Shown: positions 63,841 to 64,000 of the stretch, piece after piece
Layout of the letters: every line of letters begins with the position of its first letter
How positions within the stretch are numbered: the stretch's first letter is position 1
The notes under the pieces: generated by a model
What the model saw: the letters and a program-made list of their open reading frames with translations, nothing else
Told to the model about the DNA's origin: nothing
Database searches by the model: none
Program-made: the position numbers and the translations under genes
NCBI RefSeq assembly: GCF_000001735.4
Contig: NC_003071.7
Span: 6,069,151 to 6,133,150, forward strand
Source: Arabidopsis thaliana
Lineage: Eukaryota > Streptophyta > Magnoliopsida > Brassicales > Brassicaceae
Direction: 5' to 3'
Length of the DNA stretch: 64,000 nt

Positions 63841-64000
63841 TCTTATCCTCCTAGACTTGCTCCACCTCTTGACACGACAAGTTCTGATTCTGCAAGGAAC
63901 AAATCAGGTCATGTATTCACTATCACAAAGGAAGCAGACATACATAATCACTAATAAAACACTTGTGAATTACAATGCAATGAAATCTTTAGAAAAATAC

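Overview
The window looks like pericentromeric or otherwise TE-rich chromatin of a Brassicaceae plant, most likely an Arabidopsis relative. Introns have plant GT..AG borders. The repeat families (VANDAL-type MULE, ATREP-like Helitrons with CTAG ends, Athila, Tat and chromovirus Ty3 elements) and the small gene families (DEFL peptide, ECA1/prolamin-like, F-box DUF295, LEA-2) are typical of Arabidopsis. No bacterial, organellar, rRNA, tRNA or CRISPR feature was seen.

Layout. 1-582: partial minus-strand RPA-like OB-fold gene cut by the window edge. About 0.7-13.2 kb: a large VANDAL-like MULE carrying a broken transposase (vanA type, +), an intact spliced RPA-like OB-fold gene (+), two small GRF zinc-finger genes (one +, one -, each with one lesion), an intact two-exon gene of unknown family (+), and a broken multi-exon DUF1985 gene (-). 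Gaps and introns of this element are filled with variants of a GTTCAA/TTGAAC motif. 13.5-14.2 kb: SREK1-like pseudogene. 14.9-19.0 kb: Helitrons, one with a duplicated 3' end. 19.2-19.6 kb: an apparently intact defensin-like peptide gene. 23.0-29.0 kb: a chromovirus (CRM-like) LTR element with matching 5-bp target duplication, inserted in an F-box DUF295 pseudogene and carrying a foreign LTR plus primer binding site. 30.4-33.6 kb: a Helitron related to the one at 14.9 kb, with a second Helitron nested inside. 34.1-34.6 kb: first exon of a truncated LEA-2 gene. 35.7-36.1 kb: an intact ECA1/prolamin-like secreted protein gene. 36.4-40.4 kb: truncated minus-strand Tat-like Ty3 element. 41.5-57.5 kb: 3' part of an Athila element split by a full-length Tat-like element (44057-55595, 503-bp LTRs, CCGTC duplication) that carries three antisense accessory genes. 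57.5-59.4 kb: Athila remnants on the minus strand. 59.6-61.9 kb: an internally deleted MULE with long TIRs and an intact three-exon ORF lacking the catalytic domain, flanked by identical 107-bp direct repeats. 62-64 kb: tandem repeats, possibly an end of another MULE.

How it fits together. Most coding capacity is transposon-derived and eroded. The likely expressed host genes are the DEFL peptide and the ECA1-like gene, possibly also the edge RPA-like gene. The most unusual parts are (i) the accessory gene set of the 12-kb MULE, where transposase and DUF1985 genes are dead but RPA-like and unknown ORFs stay open, together with motif arrays resembling the kind of sites that VANDAL anti-silencing proteins recognise; (ii) the spliced antisense gene set in the Tat element; and (iii) the catalysis-free MULE protein with long flanking repeats. 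Family names are from reading motifs by eye; no database search was possible.
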